DNA from: Mycolicibacterium chubuense NBB4
GTDB lineage: Bacteria; Actinomycetota; Actinomycetes; Mycobacteriales; Mycobacteriaceae
Length of the DNA stretch: 64,000 nt
Assembly: GCF_000266905.1 (NCBI RefSeq)
Contig: NC_018027.1
Location: 3,906,001 to 3,970,000, forward strand
Reading direction: 5' to 3'
Shown here piece by piece: positions 1-9,838 of the stretch. Within the stretch, counting starts at the first letter, position 1. Each line of letters opens with the position of its first letter. A program made the position numbers and the translations under genes. The notes beneath the pieces were generated by a model that saw nothing but the letters and a program-made list of their open reading frames with translations, was not told where the DNA came from and did not search any database.

Positions 1-1035
1 GTCGAGCTCACCCACAACAATCTGACCAGCTACATCACCGGCACGGTCGAGTTCGCGTCGGCCGAGCCCGGCGACGCCGCTCTGATCTGCGTTCCGCCTT
101 ACCACATCGCCGGTGTCAGCGCCGCGCTGTCGAACCTCTACTCCGGCCGGAAGATGGTGTACCTGAGGCACTTCGACGCCGAGGCCTGGGTCCGGCTGGT
201 CGCCGAGGAGGGTGTCACGGCAGCGACGGTGGTGCCCACGATGCTCGACCGCATCGTCACGGTGCTGGAGAAGGGCAACACCACGCTGCCGACGCTGCGC
301 ACACTCGCCTATGGCGGCTCGAAGGTCCCCCTGCCCCTGGTGCGCAAGGCGCTGTCTCTGCTGCCCGACGTCGGTTTCGTCAACGCCTACGGCCTGACCG
401 AAACCAGCTCCACCATCGCGGTGCTCACGCCCGACGACCACCGGGCCGCGCTCGGCGCCGCGGACGAGGCCGCCCTGCGCCGGCTGGGATCGGTGGGCCA
501 ACCGGTGCCCGGCATCGAGGTCGAGATCCGCGCGGAGGATGGCACGGTGCTCGGCGCCGGGGAGCCGGGGGAGCTGTTCGTCCGCGGCGAGCAGGTGTCG
601 GGCCGCTACACCGACATCGGATCGGTGCTCGACGAGCAGGGCTGGTTCCCCACCAGGGACGTCGCCTACCTCGACGCCGAGGGCTACCTGTTCATCGGTG
701 GCCGTTCCGACGACACGATCATCCGCGGTGGCGAGAACATCGCGCCGGCCGAGATCGAGGACGTGCTCGTCGAACATCCCCACGTACGCGACTGCGCCGT
801 CGTCGGCGCCGACGATCCCGAGTGGGGGCAGATCATCGTCGCGGTCGTCGTGCCCCACCCCGACACCGACCCCGACCCCGAGGGCCTGCGCGCGCACGTC
901 CGCTCGCAGCTGCGCGGCTCACGCACGCCGGACCGGGTCGTGTTCCGTGACGAACTGCCCACCAACGCGACCGGCAAGGTACTGCGCCGTGAACTCGTCA
1001 ACGAACTCAACGCAACGTCGAAGGAGCCCGCATGA
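1..1035 (+). CDS. Acyl-CoA synthetase / AMP-binding ligase (5' truncated by window edge)
   Basis: The reading frame is open from base 1, so the N-terminal part, including the P-loop, lies outside the window. What remains is the C-terminal two thirds of an ANL-superfamily adenylating enzyme, expected to activate a fatty or other carboxylic acid to an acyl-AMP and then an acyl-CoA. Visible signatures are NAYGLTETSS (A5 region), GGENIAPAEIE (hinge/A8 region) and the C-terminal TGKVLRREL with the catalytic lysine. The usual TGD of motif A7 reads T-R-D (FPTRDVAY), keeping the ribose-binding Asp. The stop overlaps the ATG of the next gene (ATGA), which suggests translational coupling. The substrate cannot be read from the sequence. 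Confidence 0.9.
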   Translation, partial: VELTHNNLTSYITGTVEFASAEPGDAALICVPPYHIAGVSAALSNLYSGRKMVYLRHFDAEAWVRLVAEEGVTAATVVPTMLDRIVTVLEKGNTTLPTLRTLAYGGSKVPLPLVRKALSLLPDVGFVNAYGLTETSSTIAVLTPDDHRAALGAADEAALRRLGSVGQPVPGIEVEIRAEDGTVLGAGEPGELFVRGEQVSGRYTDIGSVLDEQGWFPTRDVAYLDAEGYLFIGGRSDDTIIRGGENIAPAEIEDVLVEHPHVRDCAVVGADDPEWGQIIVAVVVPHPDTDPDPEGLRAHVRSQLRGSRTPDRVVFRDELPTNATGKVLRRELVNELNATSKEPA

Positions 1036-1334
1036 TCAAGACCGGCACCCGCCTGCAGAGCCAGGTCTGTGACACCCAGGTGATCGTGGTCCGCAGCGCG
1101 GACAGTCTCGACGACCTCCGCGCGGGCGGGGCGCCCATGGTGCCGATCGGCGACCAGGTCGATGCGAGCCTGTCGCTGGACGCCGAGCTCTCCGACGGCA
1201 ACCTGATGGGCAAGCGCTACGTCGACGACGGCGGCGCCGAGGTGCTCGTCACCAAGGCGGGCAAGGGCACGCTGAGCGTCGGGTCGACGCCGCTGGCGCT
1301 CAAAGAAGCCAAGCCGCTGCCCGCCAGCGACTGA
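1032..1334 (+). CDS. Small conserved hypothetical protein, coupled to the acyl-CoA synthetase
   Basis: A 100-residue soluble protein with no signal peptide or membrane segment. The ATG overlaps the synthetase stop by four bases and has an AAGGAG ribosome binding site at 1021-1026. The N-terminal half contains one Cys (QVCDTQVIVV) and the rest is acidic, with a likely beta-rich fold. I do not recognise a named domain. Overlap with an acyl-CoA synthetase gene suggests an accessory role in the same reaction or complex, but that is only context. Codon use matches the neighbours, so it looks like a real gene. Confidence 0.75.
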   Translation: MIKTGTRLQSQVCDTQVIVVRSADSLDDLRAGGAPMVPIGDQVDASLSLDAELSDGNLMGKRYVDDGGAEVLVTKAGKGTLSVGSTPLALKEAKPLPASD

Positions 1335-1347
1335 TACCTTCGGCCGT

Positions 1348-2811
1348 GTGAGGCCACGCCGCCTGCTGACCAAGTACGCAGCGGGTCTGACCTCGGCCTA
1401 CGTGCTGACCCTCGCCGAGGTGGTGGCGATCATCGCGTCGCTGGGCGGACGCAGCGTCGTCACCGTCGGCAACCTCATCGCGCTCGCCGTCGTCGGTCTG
1501 GTCGGCACCGCCACCGTCGCCATCGGCGCGGTTCTGATCATCAGGCCGACGATGCGCTGGCTGAGCGCCGGCCAGTTGCCCACGCCTGCCCAGGTCCGGA
1601 CGGTGGCGAAGCTGACGCGACGACAGGGCGCCATCACCCTCGCTCCGTGGCTGCTGACTGCCGCGGTCCTGCTGCCGCTGAATCTCGATTCCGGCAGCGA
1701 CGTCATCGCCGTCATGGGGTCAGCGATCCTGTTCGGCATCATCGCCACGTCCAGCACCGGCTTCCTGTTCACCCTGCGGACGTTGCGCCCGGTGATGGCC
1801 GGTGTTCCCACCGATGCCGGACGACCGCCCGTACCCGGGATCCGGTCCCGGCTGTTCCTGATGTGGACGGTGTGCACCGCGCTACCCGGTCTGGGCATCG
1901 CCGTGCTGCTGGTGCTGCGGTACAGACACTGGCTACTCGCCCCGTCCACACCGATCGAACTCGCGCTTCTGGTCCTCGCGCTCGTCGCCGTCGTGCTCGG
2001 GCTGCGCGCGATGATCGTGGTGTCCATGTCCATCTCGGATCCCATCCACCAGGTGATCAACGCGATGGCCGACGTCGAGAAGGGCGACATCGACCGGACC
2101 GTGGAAGTCTACGAATGGTCGGAGATCGGCCGGCTGCAAACGGGTTTCAACCGCATGGTCGCCGGGCTGCGGGAACGGGACCGGCTGCGTGACCTGTTCG
2201 GCCGCCACGTCGGAGAGGAGGTCGCCCGGCGCGCCTTCGAACAGGCATCCGGTCAGGCGGGGTCGCTGACCGGCGAGGAGCGCGATGTCGCGGTTCTGTT
2301 CATCGACCTGGTGGGCTCGACTCGGCTGGCGGTCGAGCACGAGCCCCACGAAGTCGCCGACGTCCTCAACGACTTCTTCCGCATCGTGGTGGCCGGGGTC
2401 GACGAAAACCACGGGCTGGTCAACAAATTCCAGGGCGACGCCGCACTCGCGGTGTTCGGTGCGCCGCTGCGGGTCTCCTGCGCGAGCTCGACAGCGCTGG
2501 CGACGGCACGCGCGCTGGCTCACGAATTACGAAGACTGCCGGTCGATTTCGGGATCGGGGTGTCCGCCGGCCCGGTTTTCGCCGGGAACATCGGCGCTGA
2601 GAACCGCTACGAATACACGGTCGTCGGCGACGCGGTCAACGAGGCGGCGCGACTGGCCGACTGCGCCAAGGAGTTCGACGGCCGCGTGCTGTGCTCCGGC
2701 CCGGCGTTTCACCGAGCGGGCCCCGCCGAACGCGAGCAGTGGGTGCACCGCGGGGAGACCACGCTGCGCGGACGCTCCGGCGCCACGACCATCTACGCAC
2801 CGGCGCGTTAG
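1348..2811 (+). CDS. Membrane-anchored class III adenylate cyclase with HAMP domain
   Basis: A 487-residue protein expected to make cAMP from ATP at the inner face of the membrane. The N-terminal ~200 residues hold about six hydrophobic segments. A HAMP linker follows (about 205-280, with SDPIHQVINAMADVEKGDID), then a cyclase catalytic domain (about 310-485). Visible catalytic features are metal-binding Asp320 (LFIDLVGSTR) and Asp364, substrate-specifying Lys360 (NKFQGDAALAVFGAP), and the transition-state N-x3-R in DAVNEAAR. The layout resembles the Rv1318c-Rv1320c group of M. tuberculosis. The start is GTG at 1348, 13 bases after the preceding stop; GTG at 1346 is out of frame. A second cyclase of the same architecture lies at 46400-48013. 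Confidence 0.92.
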   Translation: MRPRRLLTKYAAGLTSAYVLTLAEVVAIIASLGGRSVVTVGNLIALAVVGLVGTATVAIGAVLIIRPTMRWLSAGQLPTPAQVRTVAKLTRRQGAITLAPWLLTAAVLLPLNLDSGSDVIAVMGSAILFGIIATSSTGFLFTLRTLRPVMAGVPTDAGRPPVPGIRSRLFLMWTVCTALPGLGIAVLLVLRYRHWLLAPSTPIELALLVLALVAVVLGLRAMIVVSMSISDPIHQVINAMADVEKGDIDRTVEVYEWSEIGRLQTGFNRMVAGLRERDRLRDLFGRHVGEEVARRAFEQASGQAGSLTGEERDVAVLFIDLVGSTRLAVEHEPHEVADVLNDFFRIVVAGVDENHGLVNKFQGDAALAVFGAPLRVSCASSTALATARALAHELRRLPVDFGIGVSAGPVFAGNIGAENRYEYTVVGDAVNEAARLADCAKEFDGRVLCSGPAFHRAGPAEREQWVHRGETTLRGRSGATTIYAPAR

Positions 2812-2868
2812 TTCGCCGGCCGTAATGGGAATGCACGGGCAGACACTCGATCGGCTGAGGGGGACTCC

Positions 2869-4188
2869 ATGACCGTCGAGGACACCAACCGCTCGCCTGT
2901 CGGCGCCGGGTCCGCGGCCATCCGCAGGGCCGTCAGGGGCGCGGCCATCGGCAACACCGTCGAGTGGTTCGACTTCGCCGTGTACGGATTCCTCGCCACC
3001 TACATCGCTGACAAGTTCTTCCCCTCGGGCGACGAGACCGCTGCGCTGCTGAACACCTTCGCCGTGTTCGCGGCCGCGTTCTTCATGCGCCCGCTCGGCG
3101 GGTTCTTCTTCGGCCCCCTCGGTGACCGCATCGGCCGCCAGCGGGTGCTGGCGCTGGTCATCCTGCTGATGTCGGCCTCCACCCTGGCCATCGGCCTGGT
3201 GCCCAGCTACGACTCGATCGGCGTGGCGGCGCCTCTCCTGCTGCTGTTGTTGCGCTGTCTGCAGGGCTTCTCAGCCGGCGGTGAATACGGCAGCGGCGCA
3301 TGCTTTCTCGCCGAGTACGCCTCGGACCGGCACCGCGGATTCGTGGTGTCGTTCCTGGTCTGGTCGGTCGTCGTGGGCTTCCTGCTGGGGTCGGTGACCG
3401 TCACCGGTCTGGAAGCGGCGCTGCCCGGTGGCGCGATGGACGCCTACGGCTGGCGCATCCCGTTTCTGATCGCCGGAGCCCTCGGCGCCGTCGGCCTCTA
3501 CATCAGGCTGCGGCTCGCTGACACGCCTGAGTTCGAGGCCCTGCGCGAACGGGGCGAGGTGTCGTCGTCACCGCTGAAGGAGGCCGTCACCACCGCGTGG
3601 CGGCCGATCCTGCAGCTCATCGGGCTCGTGGTGGTCCACAACGTCGGCTTCTACATCGTGTACACGTTCCTGCCGAGCTATTTCACCAAGACACTGGGAT
3701 TCTCGAAGATCGACTCGTTCGTCTCCATCACGGTGGCCAGCCTCGTCGGCATCGTGCTCATCCCGCCGCTGGGGGCGCTGTCCGACCGCATCGGGCGCAA
3801 GCCCCTGCTGATCGCCGGCTCCGTCGGGTTCGCCGTGTTCGCGTACCCGCTGTTCCTGGTGCTCACCACGGGGTCTCTGCCTGCGGCGGTCGCCGCCCAC
3901 GCCGCGCTGGCCGCCCTCGAGTCGGTGTTCGTGTCCGCCTCGCTGGCCGCCGGCGCCGAATTGTTCGCCACCCGTGTGCGTTCCAGCGGCTACTCGATCG
4001 GCTACAACGTCTCGGTAGCGGTGTTCGGCGGCACCGCGCCGTACGTCGCCACATGGCTGGTGTCTCGGACAGGCGACGACCTCGCACCCGCCTACTATGT
4101 GATCGCGGCTGCCGTGGTCACGCTGGCCACGGTGCTGACCATGCGGGAGACCGCGCGCCGGCCGTTGCGAAAGCTGCCCTCCGGCTGA
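2869..4188 (+). CDS. MFS transporter of the metabolite:H+ symporter (MHS, ProP-like) type
   Basis: A 439-residue protein with about 12 predicted membrane segments. The N-terminal [16 protein letters not shown] is a signature of the MHS family, which imports small acids and osmolytes such as proline/betaine, citrate, shikimate or alpha-ketoglutarate with protons. The loop-2 motif [10 protein letters not shown] and the repeated [13 protein letters not shown] before the second half are both present, so the protein looks complete. The ATG at 2869 follows a purine-rich GAGGGGGA. It stands alone between the cyclase and the P-type ATPase. The substrate is not predictable from sequence. Confidence 0.9.
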   Translation: MTVEDTNRSPVGAGSAAIRRAVRGAAIGNTVEWFDFAVYGFLATYIADKFFPSGDETAALLNTFAVFAAAFFMRPLGGFFFGPLGDRIGRQRVLALVILLMSASTLAIGLVPSYDSIGVAAPLLLLLLRCLQGFSAGGEYGSGACFLAEYASDRHRGFVVSFLVWSVVVGFLLGSVTVTGLEAALPGGAMDAYGWRIPFLIAGALGAVGLYIRLRLADTPEFEALRERGEVSSSPLKEAVTTAWRPILQLIGLVVVHNVGFYIVYTFLPSYFTKTLGFSKIDSFVSITVASLVGIVLIPPLGALSDRIGRKPLLIAGSVGFAVFAYPLFLVLTTGSLPAAVAAHAALAALESVFVSASLAAGAELFATRVRSSGYSIGYNVSVAVFGGTAPYVATWLVSRTGDDLAPAYYVIAAAVVTLATVLTMRETARRPLRKLPSG

Positions 4189-4351
4189 CTCAGCCGATCG
4201 TCCCGGCCGAGCCGGACAAACGGCATTTCGGCCCTAGCTCAGTCTCGCGGCCGGGTGTTGTGATGCCGATACGCCGAGACCGGACTGGAGGTTCGTCAGA
4301 TCTGCTGCCGCACACCCGCACCCCGTGACGCGCACGCCGGGAGGCACGGCG

Positions 4352-6989
4352 ATGCCCGATCGCGCTGACGTGGGGCCGATCGGCGAGGAGGGGCTGAGCA
4401 CCCACGAGGCCACCCGCCTGTTGTCGGTCAACGGGCCCAATCACCTGCCCGTGCAGCGGACCCCGCCGTGGTGGCGCCGCCTCGCCTCGGAGATGGTGCA
4501 CTTCTTCGCGGTGCTCTTCTGGGTCGCCGGCGCACTGGCGTTCGTGGCCGGCTTGCCGCAGTTGGGTGTGGCGATCGTCGTCGTGGTCATCCTCAACGGG
4601 GTGTTCGCCTTCGTGCAGGAGGAGCGGGCCCAGCATGCCGCGGAAGGTTTGCGCCGGATGTTGCCCAGATGGGCCACCGTGGTGCGAGACGGTGTGCCAC
4701 AACAGGTTCCCGCCGAGAATCTCGTGGTGGGAGATCTGGTCGTGCTGGACGAAGGTGATCGCGTATCGGCGGACGCGACGCTGCTGAGTGTCGCCGGTCT
4801 CGCTGTCGACACCTCGGCGTTGACCGGGGAGAGCGCCGCCGAGCATCCGGCAGTCGGCGACCCCGTGTTCGCCGGGTCGTTCGTCGTCGAAGGCCAGGCG
4901 CGCACCCGGGTGGTGAGTACCGCCGCGCAGACGAGGCTGGCGGCCATCGCGGCGCTGGCCCAGGCGCAACGTCGCGTGCCCACCCCGCTGCGGCGGGAGC
5001 TGACCAAGGTGTCACGCGCGCTGGCACTGGTCGCGGTGGGTGTCGGTGCGGCGTTCTTCGCCGTGGCGGCGCTGATCGGCATGCCGCCGTCGGACGGGTT
5101 CCTCTTCGCCGTCGGGGTCACCGTCGCGGTGGTGCCGGAGGGTCTGCTCCCCACGGTGACACTCTCCCTGGCGATCGGCGCACAGCGGATGGCGCGGCGT
5201 CAAGCGCTGGTGCGCCATCTCGAGGCGGTCGAGACGTTGGGTTCCACGACGTTCATCTGTACAGACAAAACCGGCACACTGACTCGCAACGAGATGTCGG
5301 TGGTGCAGGCGTGGACGCCGTTCGGCAGTGTCCGCATCGACGGTGTGGGATATCAGCCGACCGCCGCCGTGCACTGCGAGTCGGCACGGGCCGCCGCGGC
5401 TCTCGAGGTCCTGGGCCGGGCGGCGGCACAGTGCTCCACCGGTTACATCGAGGAACGCGACGGTGTGTGGGAACCGCATGGCGACCCGATGGAGGCCGCG
5501 CTGGACGCGTTCGCCCGCCGGGTCGACCACGATGCGCGGCCGAAGACCGGCGGTGACGAACGGACGGTATTTCCCTTCGACACGCGCCGGCGCCGGATGT
5601 CGGTGGTGACAGGCGGCGAGGTCATCGTCAAAGGAGCACCCGACACCGTGGTTCCGTTGTGCGGCGCGGGCACGGAGGGCGCCGAGCCGGCGCTGCTGCG
5701 GCTCACCGCGCGCGGCCTGCGGGTGCTTGCGGTCGCCAGTCGCGATGTCGCAGCGGCGGCGCCTCCGGCGACCGCGGACGCCGCAGAACGAGATCTGCGG
5801 CTGCTGGGGCCTGGTGGCGCTGCAGGACCCACCGCGACCGAACATTGTCGAGGCACTGGAGAACTGCCGCCGTGCCGGGATTCGCGTCGCGATGGTGACC
5901 GGCGATCATCCCGGGACCGCGGCGGCCATCGCCCGCGAGATCGGGCTCGTCCGTCAGACGGAGTGCGTGCTGATCGGGGCGGAGCTTCCCGCAGACCTCG
6001 ATGACCTCGGCGCGCTGTTGGATCGAGACGGAGTGGTGGTCGCGCGGGTCACGCCCGAGGACAAGTTGCGGATCGCCAGGGCGCTTCGGCTGCGCGGCCA
6101 CATCGTGGCGATGACCGGCGACGGCGTCAACGATGCGCCCGCGCTGCGGGAGGCGGCGATAGGCGTGGCGATGGGGCGCAGCGGAACCGACGTCGCGCGC
6201 GAGGCCGCCGACGTCATACTGCTCGACGACAACTTCGAGACCATCGTCACTGCCGTGGCTCAGGGCCGGTCGACCTTCGGCAACATCCGCCGGTTCCTCA
6301 CCTACCACCTCACCGACAACGTCGCCGAGCTCGCGCCCTTCGTCGTGTGGGCGCTGTCGGCCGGGCGGTTCCCGCTGGCGATCGGCGTGTTGCAGGTACT
6401 GGCGCTCGACATCGGCACCGACGTGTTCCCCGCGCTCGCACTCGGTGCCGAACCGCCGGACGAACGAGCGCTGCAGGGGCCGCCGATCCGGGGACACCTG
6501 CTCACCGGCAGCGTGCTGCGCCGCGCGTTCGCCGTGCTCGGGGCGGTGGAGGCCGCCGTCGCCCTGTCGGCGTTCGCCGTCTCACTCGATGCCGCCGGTT
6601 GGCGCCCGGGGCAGGCGGTCACGCCCGCAGCCATGTGGTCGGCGTCCGGTGCCGCGTTCACCGCCATCGTCTTGGGACAGGCCGCCAATGCGTTCGCCTG
6701 CCGCAGCTCCGAGCTGCCGGCGTGGTCGGCGAAGCTGCGCGCGAACCGCTTGTTGATCGGCGCCGTCGCCGTCGAGTTGGTGTTGCTGCTGGCGCTGCTC
6801 TACGTGCCGGCGATAGCGCACCTGCTGGGCCACGCGCCACCGACACCGCTCGGCTTCGCGGTTGCCGTGGTGGCGGTTCCTGCCGTCCTCGCCGCGGATG
6901 CGCTGTACAAGCGGGGTGTCGCAGCGCCGACCCGGCGCCGTGAGGCCATTGCTAGCCGTCACCCATCGAGGCCGCGCTGGCCTGCATGA
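4352..6989 (+). pseudogene. P2-type cation-translocating P-type ATPase, split by a +1 frameshift
   Basis: Two frames together encode a full-length (about 880 residues) ATP-driven cation pump. The first frame carries the N-terminal cytoplasmic domain, the TGES actuator motif (ALTGESAAEH), the M4 motif VPEGLLPTVTLSLAIG, the phosphorylation motif DKTGTLT (around 5264) and the nucleotide-binding domain. It then loses homology at a run of four G (5806-5809) and stops at 6004. The other forward frame resumes exactly there (GLVALQDPPRP) and carries MVTGDHP, TGDGVNDAP and the C-terminal membrane segments, ending at 6989. Dropping one G restores the protein. PEGLL in M4 is closer to Na/K-type than to SERCA-type pumps. 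ATG 4352 has a GGGAGG site at 4339-4344; GTG 4325 is an alternative. The tail overlaps the convergent SDR gene by 38 bases. It may be a real pseudogene or an assembly error. Confidence 0.85.
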
Positions 6990-7764
6990 TGAACCGCACG
7001 GCGTCGCTGCGCGAGACCGAACCCATCATCTGCGCGGCGGCGCGCAGGTTCTCCCCCACGATCCAGGTCGGGCCGTTGGCCAGGTTGTCGAAAGCCTCGG
7101 CGATCACGTCGTCGACCGAAGCGGTGTCCTTCGGCCGCTCGTCCGGCGAGCCGATCTGTCCCCGCGCGTACTCGAGTCGCCGCAGCGCGGGGGTGTCGGT
7201 CTTCCCGAGGATCAAGCCGAGCACATCCACACCGCTGTCGTGAAGTTCGGTCCACAGCGCTTCGGCGAAGACCATGTCGAACGCCTTGGTCGCGCTGTAG
7301 GCCACCATGTTCGGGCCCCCGGCGAAGCCCGCCCCCGAGCCGAACAGCACGATGCCGCCTCGCCCTCGTGACACCATGGCCGGCGCGAAGTGGTGGCACA
7401 AGCGCATCGGCACCAGGCAGTTGCGCCGCAGCATGGTTTCGGCGGTCTCGATCGGCTGGCCGAGGAAGGGCCGGAAGTCGGGGTCTGCTCCCGCGCAGTA
7501 CACGAGCATGCCGATCTCGAGATCCTGGGTGGCTTCGATGATCGTCGGAACCGCGTCATCTGCTGCGAGATCAATTGCCACCACTCGTGTCTCGACGCCG
7601 TGCCGTCGAAGCCGAGAAGCGATCTCGTCGAGAACCGCCGCCCGACGCGCGAGCAGCACCACGTTGACCCCTCGCTCGGCGATCGCTTCGGCGAAGGCGG
7701 CGCCGACGCCCTCGGAGGCACCCGCGACCAGGGCCCAGGGCCCATACTTCTGCGCGAACGTCAC
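6952..7764 (-). CDS. Short-chain dehydrogenase/reductase (SDR), last gene of the TetR-controlled operon
   Basis: A 270-residue classical SDR expected to oxidise or reduce an alcohol/ketone with NAD(P)(H). It shows the N-terminal nucleotide-binding GASEGVG (15-21), the structural CAGA in place of NAGA, a Ser in LFGSGAG, and the catalytic YSATK. The start overlaps the stop of the NTF2-like gene by four bases, so it is the distal gene of a six-gene minus-strand operon. Its 3' end overlaps that of the convergent ATPase. The substrate is unknown; the neighbours point to an acyl-CoA or steroid/terpenoid-like ring or side-chain intermediate. Confidence 0.88.
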   Translation of the reverse strand: MTFAQKYGPWALVAGASEGVGAAFAEAIAERGVNVVLLARRAAVLDEIASRLRRHGVETRVVAIDLAADDAVPTIIEATQDLEIGMLVYCAGADPDFRPFLGQPIETAETMLRRNCLVPMRLCHHFAPAMVSRGRGGIVLFGSGAGFAGGPNMVAYSATKAFDMVFAEALWTELHDSGVDVLGLILGKTDTPALRRLEYARGQIGSPDERPKDTASVDDVIAEAFDNLANGPTWIVGENLRAAAQMMGSVSRSDAVRFIMQASAASMGDG

Positions 7765-8183
7765 GGCCGGACCGTCCTGACCAGGACGGTGGTGAACCGG
7801 CGCCGGCGAATCCGCCAGCCGGCGTCGGTGCGCACGAACTCGTCGTCATAGAAGCCGACCGCGTTGACACCGGAAGTGTTGTCCGGAGCCATGATCAGCG
7901 CGTCGACATAGGCCCGCGCGGTCGCGGTGTCGCCGTGCGCGTCGATCGCCTGGTTGGTGATGCGGTGCAGTGTGTGGCCGGCCATCTCGTGGGCCGACAC
8001 CATGAAATCGACCACCGCGTCCACACCGTGCCAGGTGCCGATCTCGCCGTAATCGAGCTCGCAGTCGTCGGTGAACACGGTGCGGAACAGCGGCCAGTCG
8101 CGTCGGTCGATGCCGGTGGCGTAACGCACCAGCACGTCGCTGATGTCCTGGCGGTCGGTCTGATCGGTCATGTAAAGGCTCAC
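7761..8183 (-). CDS. NTF2-like / SnoaL-like protein
   Basis: A 140-residue protein with the cone-shaped NTF2-like fold signature (DVLVRYATGIDRRDW, then YGEIGTWHG, then HRITNQAIDAHGDTATARAY). Members of this fold include ring-hydroxylating dioxygenase small subunits, ketosteroid isomerases, dehydratases and simple binding proteins. The GTG start at 8183 overlaps the preceding TGA as GTGA; an ATG four codons downstream (8171) is possible, but coupling favours 8183. Lying between DUF35 and SDR genes, it may act as an isomerase or hydratase on the operon's substrate. That role is inference. Confidence 0.82.
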   Translation of the reverse strand: MSLYMTDQTDRQDISDVLVRYATGIDRRDWPLFRTVFTDDCELDYGEIGTWHGVDAVVDFMVSAHEMAGHTLHRITNQAIDAHGDTATARAYVDALIMAPDNTSGVNAVGFYDDEFVRTDAGWRIRRRRFTTVLVRTVRP

Positions 8184-8608
8184 CGGTCGGCCGGCTCATA
8201 CCGGAGCATCGTCACGTCGTGCTCGGGATAGTCACAGAACACCGGTTTGACCCGCATGCCGATCACGATGTCGTCGGGCTCGACGTTGACCAGTTCGGTC
8301 GAGAACCGCGGGCCCTCATCCCATTCCACGATCGCGAGGAACTGCGGCACCGCGTCGGCGAAATGCGGGCCGACCGGGCGGCGCGCGATCGTGTACGAGT
8401 ACAGCGTGCCCATCCCCGAGATCTCACGCCACTCGAGGTCGTCGGCGAGAGTCCGCGGTGCCCGCACCCTGGGGTAGAACACGTAGGACTGCGACGACGG
8501 CGAGTATTGGATGACGACCCGATGCTCGGCCAGCGCGTCCCAGAACGGCGCCGTCGTCGGGGTCTTGACCGGCATCGGCCGCTGCAGCATCGGGTTGCTC
8601 ACCGTCAC
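8180..8608 (-). CDS. DUF35 OB-fold protein, partner of the adjacent thiolase, lacking zinc-ribbon cysteines
   Basis: A 142-residue protein of the Zn-ribbon/OB-fold (DUF35) family. Such proteins pair with Ltp2-like thiolase-fold proteins to make steroid side-chain retro-aldolases or act as acyl-CoA-binding partners. The N-terminal helix (FWDALAEHRVVIQ) and the OB part (LEWREISGMGTLYSYTIARR, then DIVIGMRVKPVF) are clear. The region that normally carries CxxC...CxxC reads Q-Y-S-P-S-S-Q-S-Y-V-F-Y-P-R with no cysteine, so zinc is probably not bound. Its start overlaps the thiolase stop by four bases, strong support for a complex. Confidence 0.88.
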   Translation of the reverse strand: MTVSNPMLQRPMPVKTPTTAPFWDALAEHRVVIQYSPSSQSYVFYPRVRAPRTLADDLEWREISGMGTLYSYTIARRPVGPHFADAVPQFLAIVEWDEGPRFSTELVNVEPDDIVIGMRVKPVFCDYPEHDVTMLRYEPADR

Positions 8609-9813
8609 GCCCCCTCCAGCACGAGTGTGGTCTGTTCGGACAGGATGCCGCCGTTGCCCGAGACGAACGCCCGGTTGCAGTCGGCGACCTGCGCCGCGCC
8701 TGCCCGGCCCATGATCTGCCGTGCGGCGTCACACACATGGTGCATGCCCCCGGCGTTTCCGGCCTGACCGAAGCCGAGCTGCCCGCCGGCGGTGTTGAGC
8801 GGGAAGTCGCCGCGGAACGTCAGATCGTGCGCCGACACGAACTCCATTCCCGTGCCCTTCTCGCAGAAGCCCGCGTCCTCCAGACTCAGCAGCACGGTGA
8901 TCGTGTAGCAGTCGTAGATCGAGACCATGTCCATCTGCGCGCGTGTCAGCCCCGACATGGCGAACGCCGTGTCGGCAGCGCGCGCGATGGGCGTCTGCAG
9001 CAGATCCTCGGCGTAGGTCGGCGTCTTGTAGGGCACCTGCTCACCGAAGCCCTTGATCCACGCCGGCCGGTTGGCGGCCCGGGCGGCGACATCGGCGCTC
9101 GCCACCACGACGGCGGCTCCCCCGACGCACGGCATCACGATCTCGAGCATGTGCAGCGGATCGGCGATGACGGGGCTGGCCAGCACGTCGTCGATGGTCA
9201 GCGGCTTGTCCTTCCAGATCGCCCCGTCGGTGTGGTTGGCGTTGACGCGCTGATCGACGACGATCTTGGCCATCGCCCGCTCGTCGTAGCCGTACACCGA
9301 GGCGTACCGCTGCGCCACCTGACCGTACGGGCCGTTCTGGCCGAGGTTGCCGTACGGAATCTCGAATTCGGCCTGGGGAGAACCGTATTGGTTGCTCGAG
9401 GCGCCGAAGAACACCGCGTCGATGAGTGGCTTGGGCTTCTTCTCCGAGGTCGGCGTGATGTACCGGGCCGGGATCGCGCACAGCACCACGTCGCAGATCC
9501 CCAGCTCGATCGCGGCGGCCGCGCGCCACACCATGCCGACGGCGCTCGCACCGCCGAGGTCGACCAGCTCGGCGAAATTCGCTCGCACACCCAGGTATTC
9601 GGCCACCGTCGACGGTACGAAGATTTCCGACTCGGCGAGGTGGGAGGTGACGATCCCGTCGACCGACTCTCCCGGCAGTCCCGCGTCGGCGAGGGCGGCC
9701 GCACCGAGTTCGGCCCACTGCTCCAGCGTGAACGGCGCCGGAGTCGCCTTGTTCAGCCGCTCCGGCGGCAGCTCGACGTAGCCCACGATCGCGGCCTCAC
9801 CGCGAAGTCCCAT
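8605..9813 (-). CDS. Thiolase-fold protein of the Ltp2/SCP-x-like (non-thiolase) class
   Basis: A 402-residue thiolase-superfamily protein. The block around residues 85-95 that carries the nucleophilic Cys in real thiolases reads D-L-G-G-A-S-A-V-G-M, without Cys. The C-terminal half has YDCYTITVLLSLEDAGFC and GGMHH, typical of Ltp2-like proteins. In steroid catabolism such proteins pair with a DUF35 domain and catalyse retro-aldol cleavage of a hydroxyacyl-CoA side chain rather than thiolysis. The DUF35 gene follows with a 4-bp overlap, so I infer an aldolase complex here. The fused dehydrogenase gene lies 25 bp upstream. Confidence 0.87.
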   Translation of the reverse strand: MGLRGEAAIVGYVELPPERLNKATPAPFTLEQWAELGAAALADAGLPGESVDGIVTSHLAESEIFVPSTVAEYLGVRANFAELVDLGGASAVGMVWRAAAAIELGICDVVLCAIPARYITPTSEKKPKPLIDAVFFGASSNQYGSPQAEFEIPYGNLGQNGPYGQVAQRYASVYGYDERAMAKIVVDQRVNANHTDGAIWKDKPLTIDDVLASPVIADPLHMLEIVMPCVGGAAVVVASADVAARAANRPAWIKGFGEQVPYKTPTYAEDLLQTPIARAADTAFAMSGLTRAQMDMVSIYDCYTITVLLSLEDAGFCEKGTGMEFVSAHDLTFRGDFPLNTAGGQLGFGQAGNAGGMHHVCDAARQIMGRAGAAQVADCNRAFVSGNGGILSEQTTLVLEGA

Positions 9814-9838
9814 GCGTGTCTCCTGTTGTCAGCGCCCG

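Noticed and set aside
4189-4351. A possible small gene or RNA in the 163-bp gap before the P-type ATPase
   Set aside because: No promoter, palindrome or conserved frame could be supported; it seems to be an ordinary upstream region.
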